64,000 nucleotides of DNA from positions 33,832 through 97,831 of the forward strand of contig VDFB02321307.1 of assembly GCA_007258455.2 (NCBI GenBank), written 5' to 3'. Below the pieces are notes generated by a model that saw only the letters and a list, made by a program, of their open reading frames with translations, did no database searches and was not told where the DNA came from. The translations under genes were made by a program, and so were the position numbers. Below, one piece after another: positions 46,081 to 58,272 of this stretch. Numbering within the stretch: position 1 is the stretch's first letter; each line of letters starts with the position of its first letter. This DNA comes from Sequoia sempervirens (taxonomy: Eukaryota; Streptophyta; Pinopsida; Cupressales; Cupressaceae).

Positions 46081-46340
46081 GTTGATGGTGTCACTTTATT
46101 AAAGGTTGTTAAACTTAGATGAACTTATTTATTTTCTATCGCATTTTTCCTCATATTATTATAACACTTATGGTTACTAACTCATCCAAGTAATCTACAT
46201 CAAGTGTTATTGAACAGAGGTTTTGTAGTGGGGTTAATACTAGTAACCAATCCTCATATATCCTCAATTGAATGTTTACCCAATCCAGATAAGTAGTTGG
46301 TGTTATAGTTAGAGTTGGTGTCATAATCCTTGTAACTTCT

Positions 46341-46713
46341 TAGGGAATTGGGGAATTACAGTCCAAAGATTTGTACCCTAGTATTCCTTACGTAGTTTAT
46401 TTATACCCCAAAGGATATAGTGAGAGAAAAGAGTAAGTCGGTAGGAATCAATATCTATCAAAATTTCATATCTAACCTAAATATAAACAACATTTATCCA
46501 TAAATTATATGTATTAAACCCTTCGTAAATTTATATATTCATATAATAGTTACAATAGCATGTCTTAGTCTCTACTCTATATTATAGACTCTTTCTATAT
46601 CATTCTCTTATTCTCTCTTACTCTAATATCTATTACATAAATATATTAATTATTTTTCTCTTATAGATACATGACCCTTATAGAGCACCCATTACTCTAT
46701 ATTCCTTGTTGGC
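46341..46713 (+). repeat. ~375-bp dispersed repeat, copy 2
   Basis: Matches 25106-25482 in the same orientation, from TTAGGGAATTGGGG to ATTCCTTGTTGGC. A stretch of about 40 bases (TCTTTCTATATCATTCTC onward) is nearly identical. It lies just upstream of a Gag on the opposite strand, unlike copy 1. Confidence 0.75.
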
Positions 46714-47345
46714 TTGAGGTTCCAAAATTCCTTTGTGGTAGCTTCTACTCTTTATCGTGTACCTTGATAATAGGGATGATATGGAGCCTCTTTATTATGA
46801 AAATTTTGTTTATATCTCTTCTAATCTTGAGGATCTTAAAGATAGTGTGAATAGTCTTGAACATATGTCCAATACACATAAAAAGAGTGTGATAATTGCA
46901 AAAAAATATGGGACATGTATAACATAATGAAGCATTACCAAAACATGTTGGTTTAAGTTTAGAAATCCATGAGAACTATTTTGAATGTTAATAATGACAA
47001 GATGAAGATAACTATCTCCAATATCACCACTTTTCACATTGAAATCAACAAACATAAGCATGCAGAGGAAAAGGAAGAAGCAAAGAAAAAGATAAAAAAT
47101 AAGAAGGAACAAAAGACTATGGGTGATACTAAATAGGAAGATACTTTGAATTCTTTGACTACTAACTTGGAGACCCTAGTTGCTAGTAAGAAGAGTTTGA
47201 TTTTAGTTATTTTATTTTATTCTATACTAATAGTATTTTTCTTCTCTATTGCTTTTTATTGTGTTATGTTTAGCTCTAGGTGTTGGTTCAATCAACCAAA
47301 TATGTTTTCGTTGTCTCTATTTTTTCTCTAATATTTTAATAAACT
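46714..47345. other. Unassigned, weakly coding-like on the plus strand
   Basis: A short plus-strand stretch reads NRDDMEPLYYENFVYISSNL then EDLKDSVNSLEHM, but stops soon follow. No family recognised. Confidence 0.3.
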
Positions 47346-49846
47346 TTTATGATCTATAAGGAACTAGGACCCTTTACTATATTATATAATAAAAAAAAAA
47401 ACTAGGATATTTGTAACCTAATATGTTAATGAAAAGATATGTTGTATATTCTCAAAAATTTAGTTTTTATAATCTCCTCTCCTCTCAAACCTAGGGTACT
47501 TTTCTTGATGGAATGTGCAAAGGACATGAGAAATCCAACTCACATAAAAATGATTAGGAATTTTATAGCTAATATTTTGGGACTTTTTATCTTCAAAAAT
47601 GGTGATTAGAAGAGTATAGGAGTTGTATAAATCATATATGTAATAGGTATGACTTGTAAATTTTCTTGAAAACCTCTATAATCAACTTTCTAACCACTAC
47701 AATGACTATGAAAGAGATGGAAAAACTCAAAAAATCTTGGAGAGGCAACCAAAATAATAAAATACCTTTGTGAATTTATTTGAGGGAGTATAAATAGGTT
47801 CATTATCACAATGAGGGGGAACTAAAGGATTAGTTGAATTAGGAATAGCTAGGACCAAAATTGGCTTGAGTATAACAGAAAAATTGGGTGTAACATGGTG
47901 ATGAGGGCCACATCGCCCAAAACCCACAGAAATCACAACAATAGATATCAACACAGAAGATGCGGGACATTAAAATGACTCACTTTCAATTATTTTCAAA
48001 AAATGAAATTACAAATTCAAAGATTACATGCTACAACCTCATTGGCTTGATTCATTAGAACAAAATCAACTTTGAAAAGAAAATCTACTATCTAGAGCCA
48101 CAATTTGCACTATCGAGGTCACCTTCTACAACCCCAACTTAACCCTTTTTTATTTTCCCCAATAATTTCCCTAGAATGTTCTAGAAAGTTCAAATTTCAC
48201 CTTTTGTTTTGGTACCAAAAGTTCCACCGTTTGATTTCTCGCTTAGAAAGAAAATTTTAATGAAATTCACTTTTTAGAGGACCAACTTCACAGGGCCATA
48301 ACTTTTGATCCGGGTGTCCGATTTGTTGTTATTGCATATCATTGGAAAGCTCTTGACGAGATTTACAACATATGAAACCACCCTAGGTCAGTTTAGCCAA
48401 TTTTTGAGCTATTTTGGGGCCTCTAAAGTTTTATATCCAAATTTGAAGCTGCATTGGAGAAATCTCTCAAGACGAAATCTTTAATTTCTCCCAAACCATG
48501 CAAGGTATTGAGGTGATTCTTTCATGACCAAAAATGGTTTTCAACTTTTCTCCTTTGGGTAAATTTTCACATCCATACAAACCCATTTAGGATGACTTAC
48601 TAAAAATAGTAAGTGCCTATTTTTTGCTATTTTGATGCCTGACTATCATACACCCATCGTGAGACTCAAAACAACTAAAGAAAATAAAGAAAACATTTTT
48701 TTTGGGTGATGAAAGATTTCCCTACATCATTGGATGCTCCTACATCAAATGGGTAAAATTTAGAATTTTTACAACTAAAAATATTTATGTGAGCAAGGTG
48801 TAAGACTAGAAAACATGAATCAAGGGCAAGGGTTAGTCTTAGGAGATGAATAGAAAATTTCATCAAGACTACAATGATTATGATTAATAGAGTTTTATTC
48901 CTTCTATATTGTTGGTATATTAGGCTATCAAATAATTATTAGACTATCATGTATGCTCATATAATTCTAGACACTTACACACTTGCCCCTTCAAATAAGG
49001 AAGTTCACATGGGAGGTAGGTACCATTTCTAAAAAATAAGTATGTGGGACCCCATAATATAATTTTTATTACATTGGTAGTGTTATTGCATTCAAACCTA
49101 TAAGATAGAATATAAAATTACACATAACATATATAAAATTTCAAAATATCATACTAACTAATGAGAAAACAATAGTTATTTTTTTAGCAAGAAAAATGAG
49201 ATCATAAACTAAAGTTCTATTTCCAAAGGATTCTCTAGGAGTTGTATTTATAGCATAGTAATAGGAACAATAGAATTATTAGATATTGAGCTATAGTGTG
49301 GTATTCATAATAAAATATCAACATGATTTGTGGATAAAAAATCATCAAATGATAAACATAATATCATATAATGTATCCATAAGTATTATGATATATTATT
49401 GTCTTATATATTTTCCATATTACATTATATTATATTACCTCATTATTCTTCCATTCCATTATTTATCATCTATGTATATGTACTATATGGGAAGTGTCCC
49501 TTAGAATGTTTATTCTTATTCCTACTAGATTTGGTCAACCCCTTTTTCCACATCCCCTTTATATTGGTTTGCAATATGTTCAAATTTTGTCTATGTCTTT
49601 GTTCTATCATCTACTATTTACCTTAGAAATCATCACCCTTTCAAAACTGCATCTTGTCCCAAAGACATGAAAACTAAACTAAATAGCTTGGAAAATATTT
49701 TTTCATATCTTCTTTAGTTGTAAAAATGTGTTATCCCATTGCATTTTAGCTTGTTGCAAGAGGTGAATTTGTGTTCTTATGTAAGTTAGAATCTTCTCAA
49801 CTTCTACTATGGTGGTGGAAATCTAATTTTTTTGCTCTACTTTCTA
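47346..49846. other. Non-coding DNA left of the nested pair
   Basis: No gene is seen. The stretch around 48703-48745 (GATGCTCCTACATCA and its left context) resembles the right-hand LTR ends at 51471 and 59880, so a diverged relative of that LTR may end here. The DNA ends at the target duplication at 49847-49851. Confidence 0.4.
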
Positions 49847-49851
49847 TGCAT
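49847..49851. other. Target site duplication, left copy (TGCAT)
   Basis: TGCAT lies directly left of the left LTR and recurs at 59881-59885 directly right of the right LTR. Five bases is the usual staggered cut of LTR integrases, so this pair defines the outer element's ends. Confidence 0.85.
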
Positions 49852-51471
49852 TAATGAAGTAAAAAAATAACCACACACAGTTGGAAACTCATAGCTCTCA
49901 CAACTCATATTCACTCATTCAAGAAATAAAATTTGCAATACAACAACCACATACACTTAACTAAAACACTCTTAGCATCAAATCAAAACTTTATTTCATT
50001 TTATTTGCAAGAAGATTTCAAACTACAAATATGCAATAATGCATCTGCAACAAGATTACACAAATGGACTATCATGGCCTCTCACAGGAAAACTCTTTCT
50101 TGCGCCATATTCAAGCTCTCTTCTTAGATCTCTACTACATGAAATATCTTCCTTCTTTGTTTCTCCAACAACACCCACGTTCATCTCCATGCCCCTCTTA
50201 TGGGCTGAGTTTTCTCTCCATCAAAACTTTCTCTATAAATCTGCTACCTCAAACACTTTTATGCTGCTACAAATAACTCTCCCACCAAACAATTATAATC
50301 TGCATTAAAAAAAATTAAATTCCCTCTCCAAAAGAATCTAAAACTGGCACCATAAATGGATAACTCCAACTAAAAATAAAAGTTCATCTAGAGCATCCAC
50401 ACATTCCATGGGTTATCCACAATTATGAAGGCATTTTTTTTTTACAAACTAAGGCACTATTTTCAGCCTAAAACAATTATTTATTATGTCATTTATGGCC
50501 TAAAACTTCTCAGAATAGAGTTTTTTAAACTTCTTTTTTAATGTTGCCAATACCATCATCAACTCCTCCAAGAACTCCTTTATTCAAAGGGGCATTTTTG
50601 CTATTTCATGAAAATTTTGAACCATGAAAATTTAAAATTTTCATAAAATAATTCCTTTAATTTTCATCCATACTATTTTACTGTTTAACCAAGTTGAATG
50701 AAAGGTATCAAAGACTTACATTGAGTTGATTAATTGATTTATGCTGCTAAAGAAATTATTGGCAAAGAAATACATATTTTGACCCTTCCTGAGTGGTGGA
50801 ATCGCGACAAGATAAAAAAATATTTGTTTCTTCCCATTTTGATCTTACAATTTGCTTCTCAATATGAATATGAGACAAAAAAATCCACCAAACATTACCT
50901 TGTGAGGCTGTTTATGTTATTTGGAAAAAAATTCCAAATATGCAACTTTGACTCTATGTGCTAAGGTGCCAAAAAACTACCTTTTTTCATAATTCTTAAG
51001 AAAAAGCTTATTTTTACACAAAAACTTTCCAATATGCGTAGAATAACTTCTCCAAGGTCTCCACCAAGCCATTTTTCTCCAAACTTCATAAAACTTGAGA
51101 AATTAAATTTCCCATAAACTGCCAACCTAAATCAAAGAATTTTAAATTCTCTCAAAAGGTGATGAATTTGAACATGATTCATTTTTCACATTAGGTGAAA
51201 TACTATCACAAATCATTCCCTACAAGGAATTTTTCTCAGCTCTTAAAAATCTTAAAAATTAGTTGTTTTCGTAAAACTTCCCTATGAAGCCTTAAAACGA
51301 CAATTTGGCGAAAACTGGAATCTTGCAATTTTGACTGAATTTATAAGCTCTTGTTGTAGAGAGATGCCTGAAAAATCCAAAGAAAACTAAAACACACACA
51401 AAAATAAAATTAGATGAAAAAAAGTTTTGGGCAATGCAGGATCGCTAGTGGACTCAGATGCTCCTGCATCA
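49852..51471 (-). repeat. 3' LTR of the outer element
   Basis: On the plus strand it starts TAATGAAGTA and ends CTCCTGCATCA. Open frames of 64-89 codons inside it (49933-50308) are not conserved as proteins beyond what LTR similarity explains. A minus-strand TATA-like ATTTATAGAG is at about 50231-50240. Confidence 0.88.
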
Positions 51472-51849
51472 AACACGTCGGATAAGAATTTTGTGAGAAT
51501 ACACTCACATATGTGGAGTTGAATGGTAGGACCATCCTTTCAAATTGCAAGCAATCTATAACAAACTCCATCACTAAAATATGTGCACAAAAAGTTCTTT
51601 TTTTTCCTCTTTTTCTAGCAAATTGCCAGAATAAGCTTTACTCTCCTCCAACAAATCTACATTTCATTCTTCTCTCCTTTTGTGGACTTGTATCCACCAT
51701 CTGCCATCCTCCTTTGAAAAATTATCTCTCCTCTCCTCTCCTCCTTTGTGAGATTCAACCCACCAAAAATCGACCACCTCCACTAAGTTTCACATGCACC
51801 ATCCTCTACAACCTCTATGCACAAACATACAACATCTGCATACCAATCC
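51472..51849 (-). pseudogene. 3' end of the outer element's interior
   Basis: This is the continuation of the acidic ORF beyond the inner insertion, in a minus-strand frame with stops (DWYADVVCLCIEVVEDGACE, IFGGLNLTKEERRGEIIF). A (TCTCC)n run is at 51727-51744. No clear purine tract precedes the LTR. Confidence 0.45.
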
Positions 51850-53405
51850 TGTTGGTTGGCAGATTTGTCCTAATGTAGAAAATGACTCAAATTTCCTGAA
51901 TAGAAGAACAAACTTCACCAACAGTTGAGTCACTTTCAATGGTATCTGCAAATACTCTCTTCTTATTTTACAAGGTGCAGCTAACTTCAAATGATATACA
52001 ATGAATAAGAAAAACTTGGTATGCTTTTAATCGGAAAGCAGAAAAGGTTCACAAAAATTTACCCATATCCATGAAAGTAAATGGGATAAGTTAATTCATA
52101 ATGAGAACAAATATAGACAAATGATACAAGGATCATTCATCTTAAACCCACAATGAGAAATAAGAAAAGAAAGCCAACAAATTTCTTTCAATAGATGAAT
52201 TATCCTGGACTCAAATTCCTAGAAATAATCAACACCCAATTTGATATGACAGATAAACATCAAAGAAATTACAACGAAGCACAAATCGATTGCAATTAAA
52301 GAAAATATTGATAAACACAAAGATTTAAAATATTTCCTTATTTCTTTAATGTTTATAAGTAAGCTCAAAGTCTCCCCTTCTCTACAATAAAACTGTGTTA
52401 AAACCCCCAAAATTACTACATCCCCCACTATTTCTTTAATTGGAGGTCTATATATAGGCACACCAAAACTATTACATTGCAAAAGTAACGGTCTTGAAAA
52501 TGATCAGAAGGTAAAAATACTTCTAGATTAAAAAGTTTTGAAAAAGACGTTATAATTATGTGTCATTAAAACCCATGCATGCTGCTAAACCGCTGGAGGG
52601 GCCAGAACCCTGAACAATTCCAACTGCATCTCCATGACGAAATTGAAAAATTTAGCAAGTTCTTTTTTTTCGTCTAAAACAAAGATTACTCGATTGTACT
52701 CGACATAGCTAGTCTTCTCTTTCTAGGCTAGTGAACATAATTCATAAATGATGTCAAATTGCTCTTCTTCTGGCCAATTCAAATCAAGTTGCATGATAGG
52801 GACAAGTTCATCTTCCCATTCTATAACCTCACTAGGAAGTACCACCTTGAGAAAATTATAGAACTGAAAATTGTTGTTACCTTTTTCTTTCATGCAGGCT
52901 TGTTTAATTTTGGTGGTGAGAAGTGACCATTTATTGGTCAAGAGAAATGTTCCAACTTGCTATGAAATCCATTTCACCAATTTCCTTATTTAAGAGTTGT
53001 TCTTTCAGAGGATTTTAAAGATCACATTACATTTCAAATTGACGCCCCAAAGCATTTGAGAAGACATTCCTTAAAGGCATCGTGCAACTTATTTAATGAA
53101 CTGACACCTTAAAAGTTGTGTATCCTGATGAATCCAATCACTGAGAAGTAGAACTTAAGAACCATCAATTAAGACTTTTAGAGTTTTGCAAATTCCCTAT
53201 ATCCTGACTATATAGCATATCACCCCTAAGGTTATAGTCAAGTGATTTGAGAATTTTAGAACCTTCCGACTTAGTTAAGGAACTCGATGGGGCCGCGATT
53301 AGTTATAAAATTTGTTAGAACCACGATTTGAATATGTGGGATTTAACAGAGGTACAAATCAAAGGATTTTTATATGGGCCTTAGGATTTAATATTTAAAA
53401 TTTCA
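51850..53405 (-). repeat. 3' LTR of the inner element
   Basis: Matches 55749-57315 throughout. Short frames at 52219-52482 and 52723-52941 are shared with the other LTR and are not counted as genes. Confidence 0.88.
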
Positions 53406-53870
53406 TAAGTAACATTGGCTCCAACTAGGGACTATATTTTTGGTGAAAATGTAGAGAACTCCAGAAGCTTTGGGGTAGACTAGTCCAAGTCCATTGGGTA
53501 TAGAGTCAATAGAAGGATGAGGAAATGCTTGCAGATGGGCGGAGGGGAACCATGCACAAACCCAAAACAAGCAAGCAAAAACAAGATAGAGTAGAAAACA
53601 AAAACTTAAAAAAACCAAAACTTCCACTATGTACATGGTCCAAGGACCCTACCTCCAGATAACCCATTATTTGAGCAAAGCCATTCACGAGTTGAGAGAA
53701 ATAATAACCTATATGAAATAATGCTGGAAGGATGAGGAGCACGCATATAGCTAATTGTTGACTGATGACTAACTTGATTAAACTGAAAAGAGAGAGCTCA
53801 TGGAAAAATATTCTATCACTAATTTGTTCTTCATGAAACCAAACTTCATTGTGCACCTATTCTATTTGGC
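53406..53870 (-). pseudogene. Hydrophobic two-helix ORF in the env position
   Basis: An open minus-strand stretch (53856-53506, 116 codons, beginning at a GTG rather than ATG) reads WFHEEQISDRIFFHELSLFS, then a hydrophobic segment LAICVLLILPALFHIGYYF, then a linker and a second segment FFKFLFSTLSCFCLLVLGLC followed by MVPLRP. It lies just before the 3' LTR, where envelope-like ORFs sit in some plant gypsy elements. Two membrane helices with no signal peptide or heptad-rich fusion region give only weak support for env. An overlapping frame (53636-53403) is also hydrophobic. The family is unknown to me. Confidence 0.5.
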
Positions 53871-54838
53871 AACTCACACCACTATCACCCAACATAATAT
53901 CTTTGATGTTTTCCCTAATGATCTCAAGTATAACCTGATTACACACTCATTCTGACCAATCCAAAGAAAGCAGACCTCGAATCAGACAACCCACACACAA
54001 ACCATCAGATGAAACCCTCCTCTTAGTACTATAAATATAAGTGATTACATCATTCTAAAATCCCAAATTCTAATCTATAACACAAATTCCATTGTGTTTG
54101 GGAATATGTTCTATTTTTTTGTCAACAAATATAGAATCATGTAAATCAAAAAACTAGTCATCAAATTCCTACGAAACTGGAAATTTACTAAACTGGGAAT
54201 TTTCATCCTTTCCAATGAAACTTTGAAACATTTCTTTCTTTCTTCCTCAAATCTGATTTAATAACTTTATGATTTACCTTGCCACTTACACTCATGCCTT
54301 TTGATATAGTTGCAACTTCTTCTTTACACAAAAAATTATTCTTGCACTCATAGAGACATTGATTAGGGTGATGAACAATATGAAATCTGCCACATTCATT
54401 TGTTTGATAATTTTCAATACCATATCTAGCAAAATATTTGGTATCAAAATCTTTAAAATGAAAATATTCAAGAAAAATGCCATTTCTAACTTCTTCTTAT
54501 AGGTTCACTTTAGTATCAGCTTGCTCTAAGAATATGAAAATTTCATACTCAGCCTGCATATGATTAGAAGATAAGATGGAAATAATTTTATTTTCATGTT
54601 GAGTGCTTCTAAATGGTTCTTCATGCATTGTAAAAGTGAATGAATGCATCTCTATTGCAAACAAGGAGGATGAAACAATTTCACTTGTACTACCAATTCC
54701 AAGATTATTAATTGGGATGAATTGTTCATTTTCTCTATCATTTGATTGACCTATAGATTCATCATGTTCATACTAGAAATAATAGGATTCATTTCTTTCA
54801 TTACCATAAGAATTAATTCTTTCTCTGATTGCTCTTTT
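53871..54838 (-). pseudogene. Gag C-terminal continuation / unassigned interior
   Basis: The Gag frame continues past a stop at about 54839 as a readable chain with scattered stops (RERINSYGNERNESYYF, EYFHFKDFDTKYFARYG, CGRFHIVHHPNQCLYECKNN). The CGRFH...C...C pattern resembles a broken cysteine-rich segment. No protease or polymerase motif is present. Confidence 0.45.
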
Positions 54839-55575
54839 CTAATTAAAATGTTTAGGATAAAAAACAAAGAGATTACAATATTCAATAGTACGAGGTTGTG
54901 TGTATGGGAGTTCCATAGGCTGAGGAATTGTTTTAGGTAAGATGGGCTTTCTTATACTTTCATCGCTTGACCCAACCAAATATGTCCTCCATAGACCACT
55001 TTGAATCATATCATCTTCAATTTTGACAACCTCTTTTTGCACAATTTCAATATCATTTATTTTACACCTTTTCAAATAAAAATGAACATCTAGGTGTAAA
55101 GAAGAAATGAAAGTGCAAAGCTGTAATTGTTTATTTGGTTGAATGGAGATAGGCATCTTTCTAAGCAACCTATTGAACCTGTCTACAAAATCCCTTATTT
55201 TTTCATCTTTTTGCTTATGAACATTAAAAAATTGACCTAACAAGGTTGTTTCATCCATGGGGCCCTTACATCTTCCCAAAAACTTATCCTTTAATGAATT
55301 CCAATCAGTTATGCAATCATCTTCTAAATAACAAAACTAGTTAGTGGCAGGTCCAGTAAGAGATTCAATAAATAGCCTGACAAAAATATCTTCTTGGCTT
55401 ACCCCCAAAATACCGCAAGCAACTATGAAATCCAAAATGTGTTTTTCAGCATCCTAAGAACCTCCTCCATCAAATTTCAAAAAATACTTCCTTGATCCTT
55501 TAGGAAACGATGAGTATATAGGTAAAGAGAGAGGACCGAAATGACTTCCCCATGGCTGAGAGGAAGTTAATGCCA
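54839..55575 (-). pseudogene. Gag of the inner element
   Basis: It starts at an ATG at 55575 (MALTSSQPWGSHFGPLS), about 165 bases after the PBS. The Gag fold follows: GSRKYFLKFDGGGS, HILDFIVACGILGVSQEDIF, RLFIESLTGPAT, WNSLKDKFLGR and KIRDFVDRFNRLLRKMPISI. Two TAG stops interrupt it (after GGGS and after PATN), both explainable as CAG and TGG changes. From 55279 on it is open for 146 codons. Confidence 0.82.
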
Positions 55576-55723
55576 TAATACAAATTCAGAAAATAAATCA
55601 GCATAGGTCCTAAAACATAATATTTTTGAGTGTATTACTATTTTCAAAGTCGCCAACCTCCATCCTTAGGGAGGTACCTTAAATTCTTCTGACGAAAATC
55701 ACACCAATTATTTATTGCACTTG

Positions 55724-55742
55724 GTCCCCAATAGAGTCGCCA
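55724..55742 (-). other. Primer-binding site of the inner element
   Basis: The minus strand reads TGGCGACTCTATTGGGGAC six bases after the LTR end CCAACA. TGGCGACTC..CTGGGGA is a common plant gypsy PBS, which fixes the orientation as minus. Confidence 0.8.
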
Positions 55743-55748
55743 AAAATA

Positions 55749-57315
55749 TGTTGGTTGACAAATTTGTCCTAACATAGAAAATGACTCAAATTTCCAGAAT
55801 AGAAGAACAAACTTCACCAACAGTTGAGTCACTTGCAATGGAATCTACAAATGCTCTCTTCTTATTTTACAAGGCCCAGCTACCTTTGAATGATATACAA
55901 TGAATAAGAAAAACTTGCTATGCTTTCAACTAGAAAGTAGAAAAGATTCACAAACATTTACCCATATCCATGAAAGCAAATGCGATAAGTTAATTCCTAA
56001 TGAGAACAAATACAAACAAACGATACAAGGCTCATTCATCTTAAACCCACAATGAGAAATAAGAAAAGAAAGGTCATCAAATTTCTTTCAACAAATGAAT
56101 TATCCTAGATTCAAATTCCCAAAAATAATCCACACCCAGTTTGATATGACAGATAAACATCAAAGAAATTACAACAAAGCACAACTCGATTGCAATTAAA
56201 GAAAATATTGTTAAACACATAGATTCAAAATATTTCCTTATTTCTTTAATGTTTATAAGTAAGCTCAAAGTCTCCCCTTTTGTACAATAAAATTGTGATA
56301 AAACCCCCAAAATTGCTACCTTCCCCCCCCCCCTTATTTCTTTAATTGGAGGTCTATATATAGGCACACCAAAATTGTTACATTGCAAAAGTAATAGTCT
56401 TGAAAACGATCAAAAGGTAAAAATAATTCTAGATAAAAAAGTTTCAAAAAAGACGTTATAATTACGTGTCATGAAAATCCATGCATGTTGCTAAACTATT
56501 GGAGGGGCCAGAATCCTGAACAATTCCAATTGCATCTCCATGACCAAATTGTGAAATTCAACATGTTCTTCTTCTTTGTATAAAATGGAGACCACTCAAT
56601 TATACTTGGCATAGCTGGTCTTCTCTTTCCAAGCTAGTGAACGTAATTCATAAATGATGTTGAATTGTTCTTCTTCTAGCCAATTCAAATCAGGTTGCAT
56701 GATAGGGACAAGTTCATCTTCCCATTCTATAACCTCACTAGGAAGTACCATCTTGAAAAAATTCTAGGACTGAAAATTGTTGTTACCTTTTTCTTGCATG
56801 CAGGCTTGTTTAATTTTGGTGGCAAGAAGTGATCATTTATTGGTCAAGAGAAATGTGCCAACCTACTATGAAGTCCATTTCACCAACTTCCTTATTTAAG
56901 AGTTGTCCTTTCAGAGGATTTTAAAGACCACGTTACATTTCAAATTGGAGTCCCAAAGCATTTGAGAAGACATTCCTTAAAGGAACTGTGCAACTTATTT
57001 AATGAACTAACACCTTAAAAGTTGTTTATCCTGATGAAGTCATCCAGTCGCTAAGAAGTAGAACTTAAGAACCATTAGTTGAGAGTTTTTGAGTCTTGTG
57101 AACTCCTAATATCCCGACTACGTAGCATATCACCCCCAAGGTTATGGTTGGGTGATTCGAGAATTTTAGAATCTTGCAACTTAGTTAAGGAACTCAGTGG
57201 GGCTTCGATTAGTTATAAAAAATTTCAAAACTGTGATTTGAATACATGGGATTTAATAGAGGCACAAATCAAGGGATTTTTATATGGGCCTTAGGATTTA
57301 ATATTTAAAATTTCA
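55749..57315 (-). repeat. 5' LTR of the inner element
   Basis: Full-length match to 51850-53405. It carries an 11-base C run at 56333-56343 where the other LTR has only five C, a typical slippage difference. Confidence 0.88.
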
Positions 57316-57954
57316 TAGAAGATCCACAACTAAAATATCTTCTATAGAAGGTAAATCATAATCATCATATTCAAAATAAAAATTTACCTCATCCTTCTTC
57401 TTTATTCCAGCATCATCTTCTTTTCCATTAATTGCAACATTCATCTTATTTCCTCCATGAGCAAGCTTCTCAAACCACTCTTCTTCCACCGCTAAAATCC
57501 ATGAAAATAAATCATCTTTATCCTCTTCATCAGCTACAACATCCTCAAGCCCTATGGCTGCCATCTCAATCTCCACAGCTCCATCTTCTTCACTGCTCAT
57601 ATATTCTTCCTTTTTAATCATTGTAGCTCCTCTTATGTCTTCTTGTTTCATGTCTTCAACAAGAGAAACTACCGGAATCACTGTCTTTTCTTTTTCATCC
57701 TCTTGCATGAGGATCTCATCTCCATGCACTTTTGCATCTTCTATCATTTGTCCTTGAAATAAAATGTCTATATTTTCCATCTCCTCTTTCACTAGGAGAT
57801 CTTCTTCATCTTCACCAAATTATTTATCAAATATAGGACCCTCAAAGTCCATCATCCCATTCCTCACCATCTCTCTCATATCTACAATCTTATTCTCTCC
57901 TCTAATATTCTTTTCCTCTTTCTCAAAATTATTCATTCTTTCAATTCCATTCAT
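57313..57954 (-). pseudogene. Acidic ORF of the outer element, cut by the inner insertion
   Basis: From an ATG at 57954 (MNGIERMNNFEKEEKNIRGE) the minus frame runs to 57313 with a single TAA near 57822. It is strongly acidic throughout: GEDEEDLLVKEEMENIDILF, MQEDEKEKTVIPVVSLVEDM, SSEEDGAVEIEMAAIGLEDV, ADEEDKDDLFSW. The stop at its end is made by the first bases of the inner LTR, so the true C-terminus lies on the other side (51849 leftwards). It is the only coding content of the outer element. Acidic low-complexity makeup resembles N-terminal Gag leaders, but I cannot assign it. Confidence 0.55.
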
Positions 57955-58260
57955 AATCTTTCTAACTCATCAACTACACATGCCATTTCTCTTATCTTTC
58001 TCTTACACTTAATATGTAAATTAATCAGTGTGAAGCTGTCTCAAACTGGAAATTTTACTTCCACATTCAAATCCACTATTTCAAAGTACAAACTGCCTCA
58101 CTCTTCAGTGATCTATTTGTCCACAAGTCCTAGTGCAAATTTCCTCACATTTGGCAATCTATTTATACACTCAGAGACTTCCTCCTCACTACTCCACCCT
58201 CAGGTCCTAGTGCAAACTACCTTAGATCAGCGGTTCTATCTACACACTCAGGAACTACTA
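57955..58260 (-). other. 5' leader of the outer element
   Basis: Untranslated leader between PBS and the acidic ORF. Two blocks ending in CCTAGTGCAAA on the plus strand (58128 and 58205 areas) are imperfect repeats. Confidence 0.45.
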
Positions 58261-58271
58261 CTTTGATACCA
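58261..58271 (-). other. Primer-binding site of the outer element
   Basis: The minus strand reads TGGTATCAAAG one base from the LTR end, the initiator tRNA-Met type. Confidence 0.85.
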
Positions 58272-58272
58272 C

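Larger units (their letters stand above)
51850..57315 (-). mobile_element. Inner Ty3/gypsy-like element, pol deleted, nested in the outer element
   Basis: Direct repeats of 1556 bp (51850-53405) and 1567 bp (55749-57315), on the plus strand TGTTGGTTG...AAAATTTCA, bracket a 2.3-kb interior. On the minus strand the right repeat ends CCAACA, then a PBS, then Gag, then a hydrophobic ORF before the left repeat. Protease, RT, RNase H and integrase are absent. The flanks (AATCC and TAGAA) do not match, so there is no target duplication. LTRs differ at about 17 of 165 compared bases. Confidence 0.83.

Noticed and set aside
50039..50308. Open frames in the outer LTR, one also seen at 58473-58685
   Set aside because: Conservation is no better than the LTR as a whole and there is no start or motif support.
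53406..53430. Plus-orientation reading of the inner element, with a PBS at TTGGCTCCAACTAGGGAC
   Set aside because: Gag and the better PBS (TGGCGACTC..., six bases from CCAACA) are on the minus strand.
57554..58012. Serine-rich plus-strand frames
   Set aside because: Reverse complement of the acidic minus-strand ORF, whose glutamate codons read as serine, leucine and phenylalanine.
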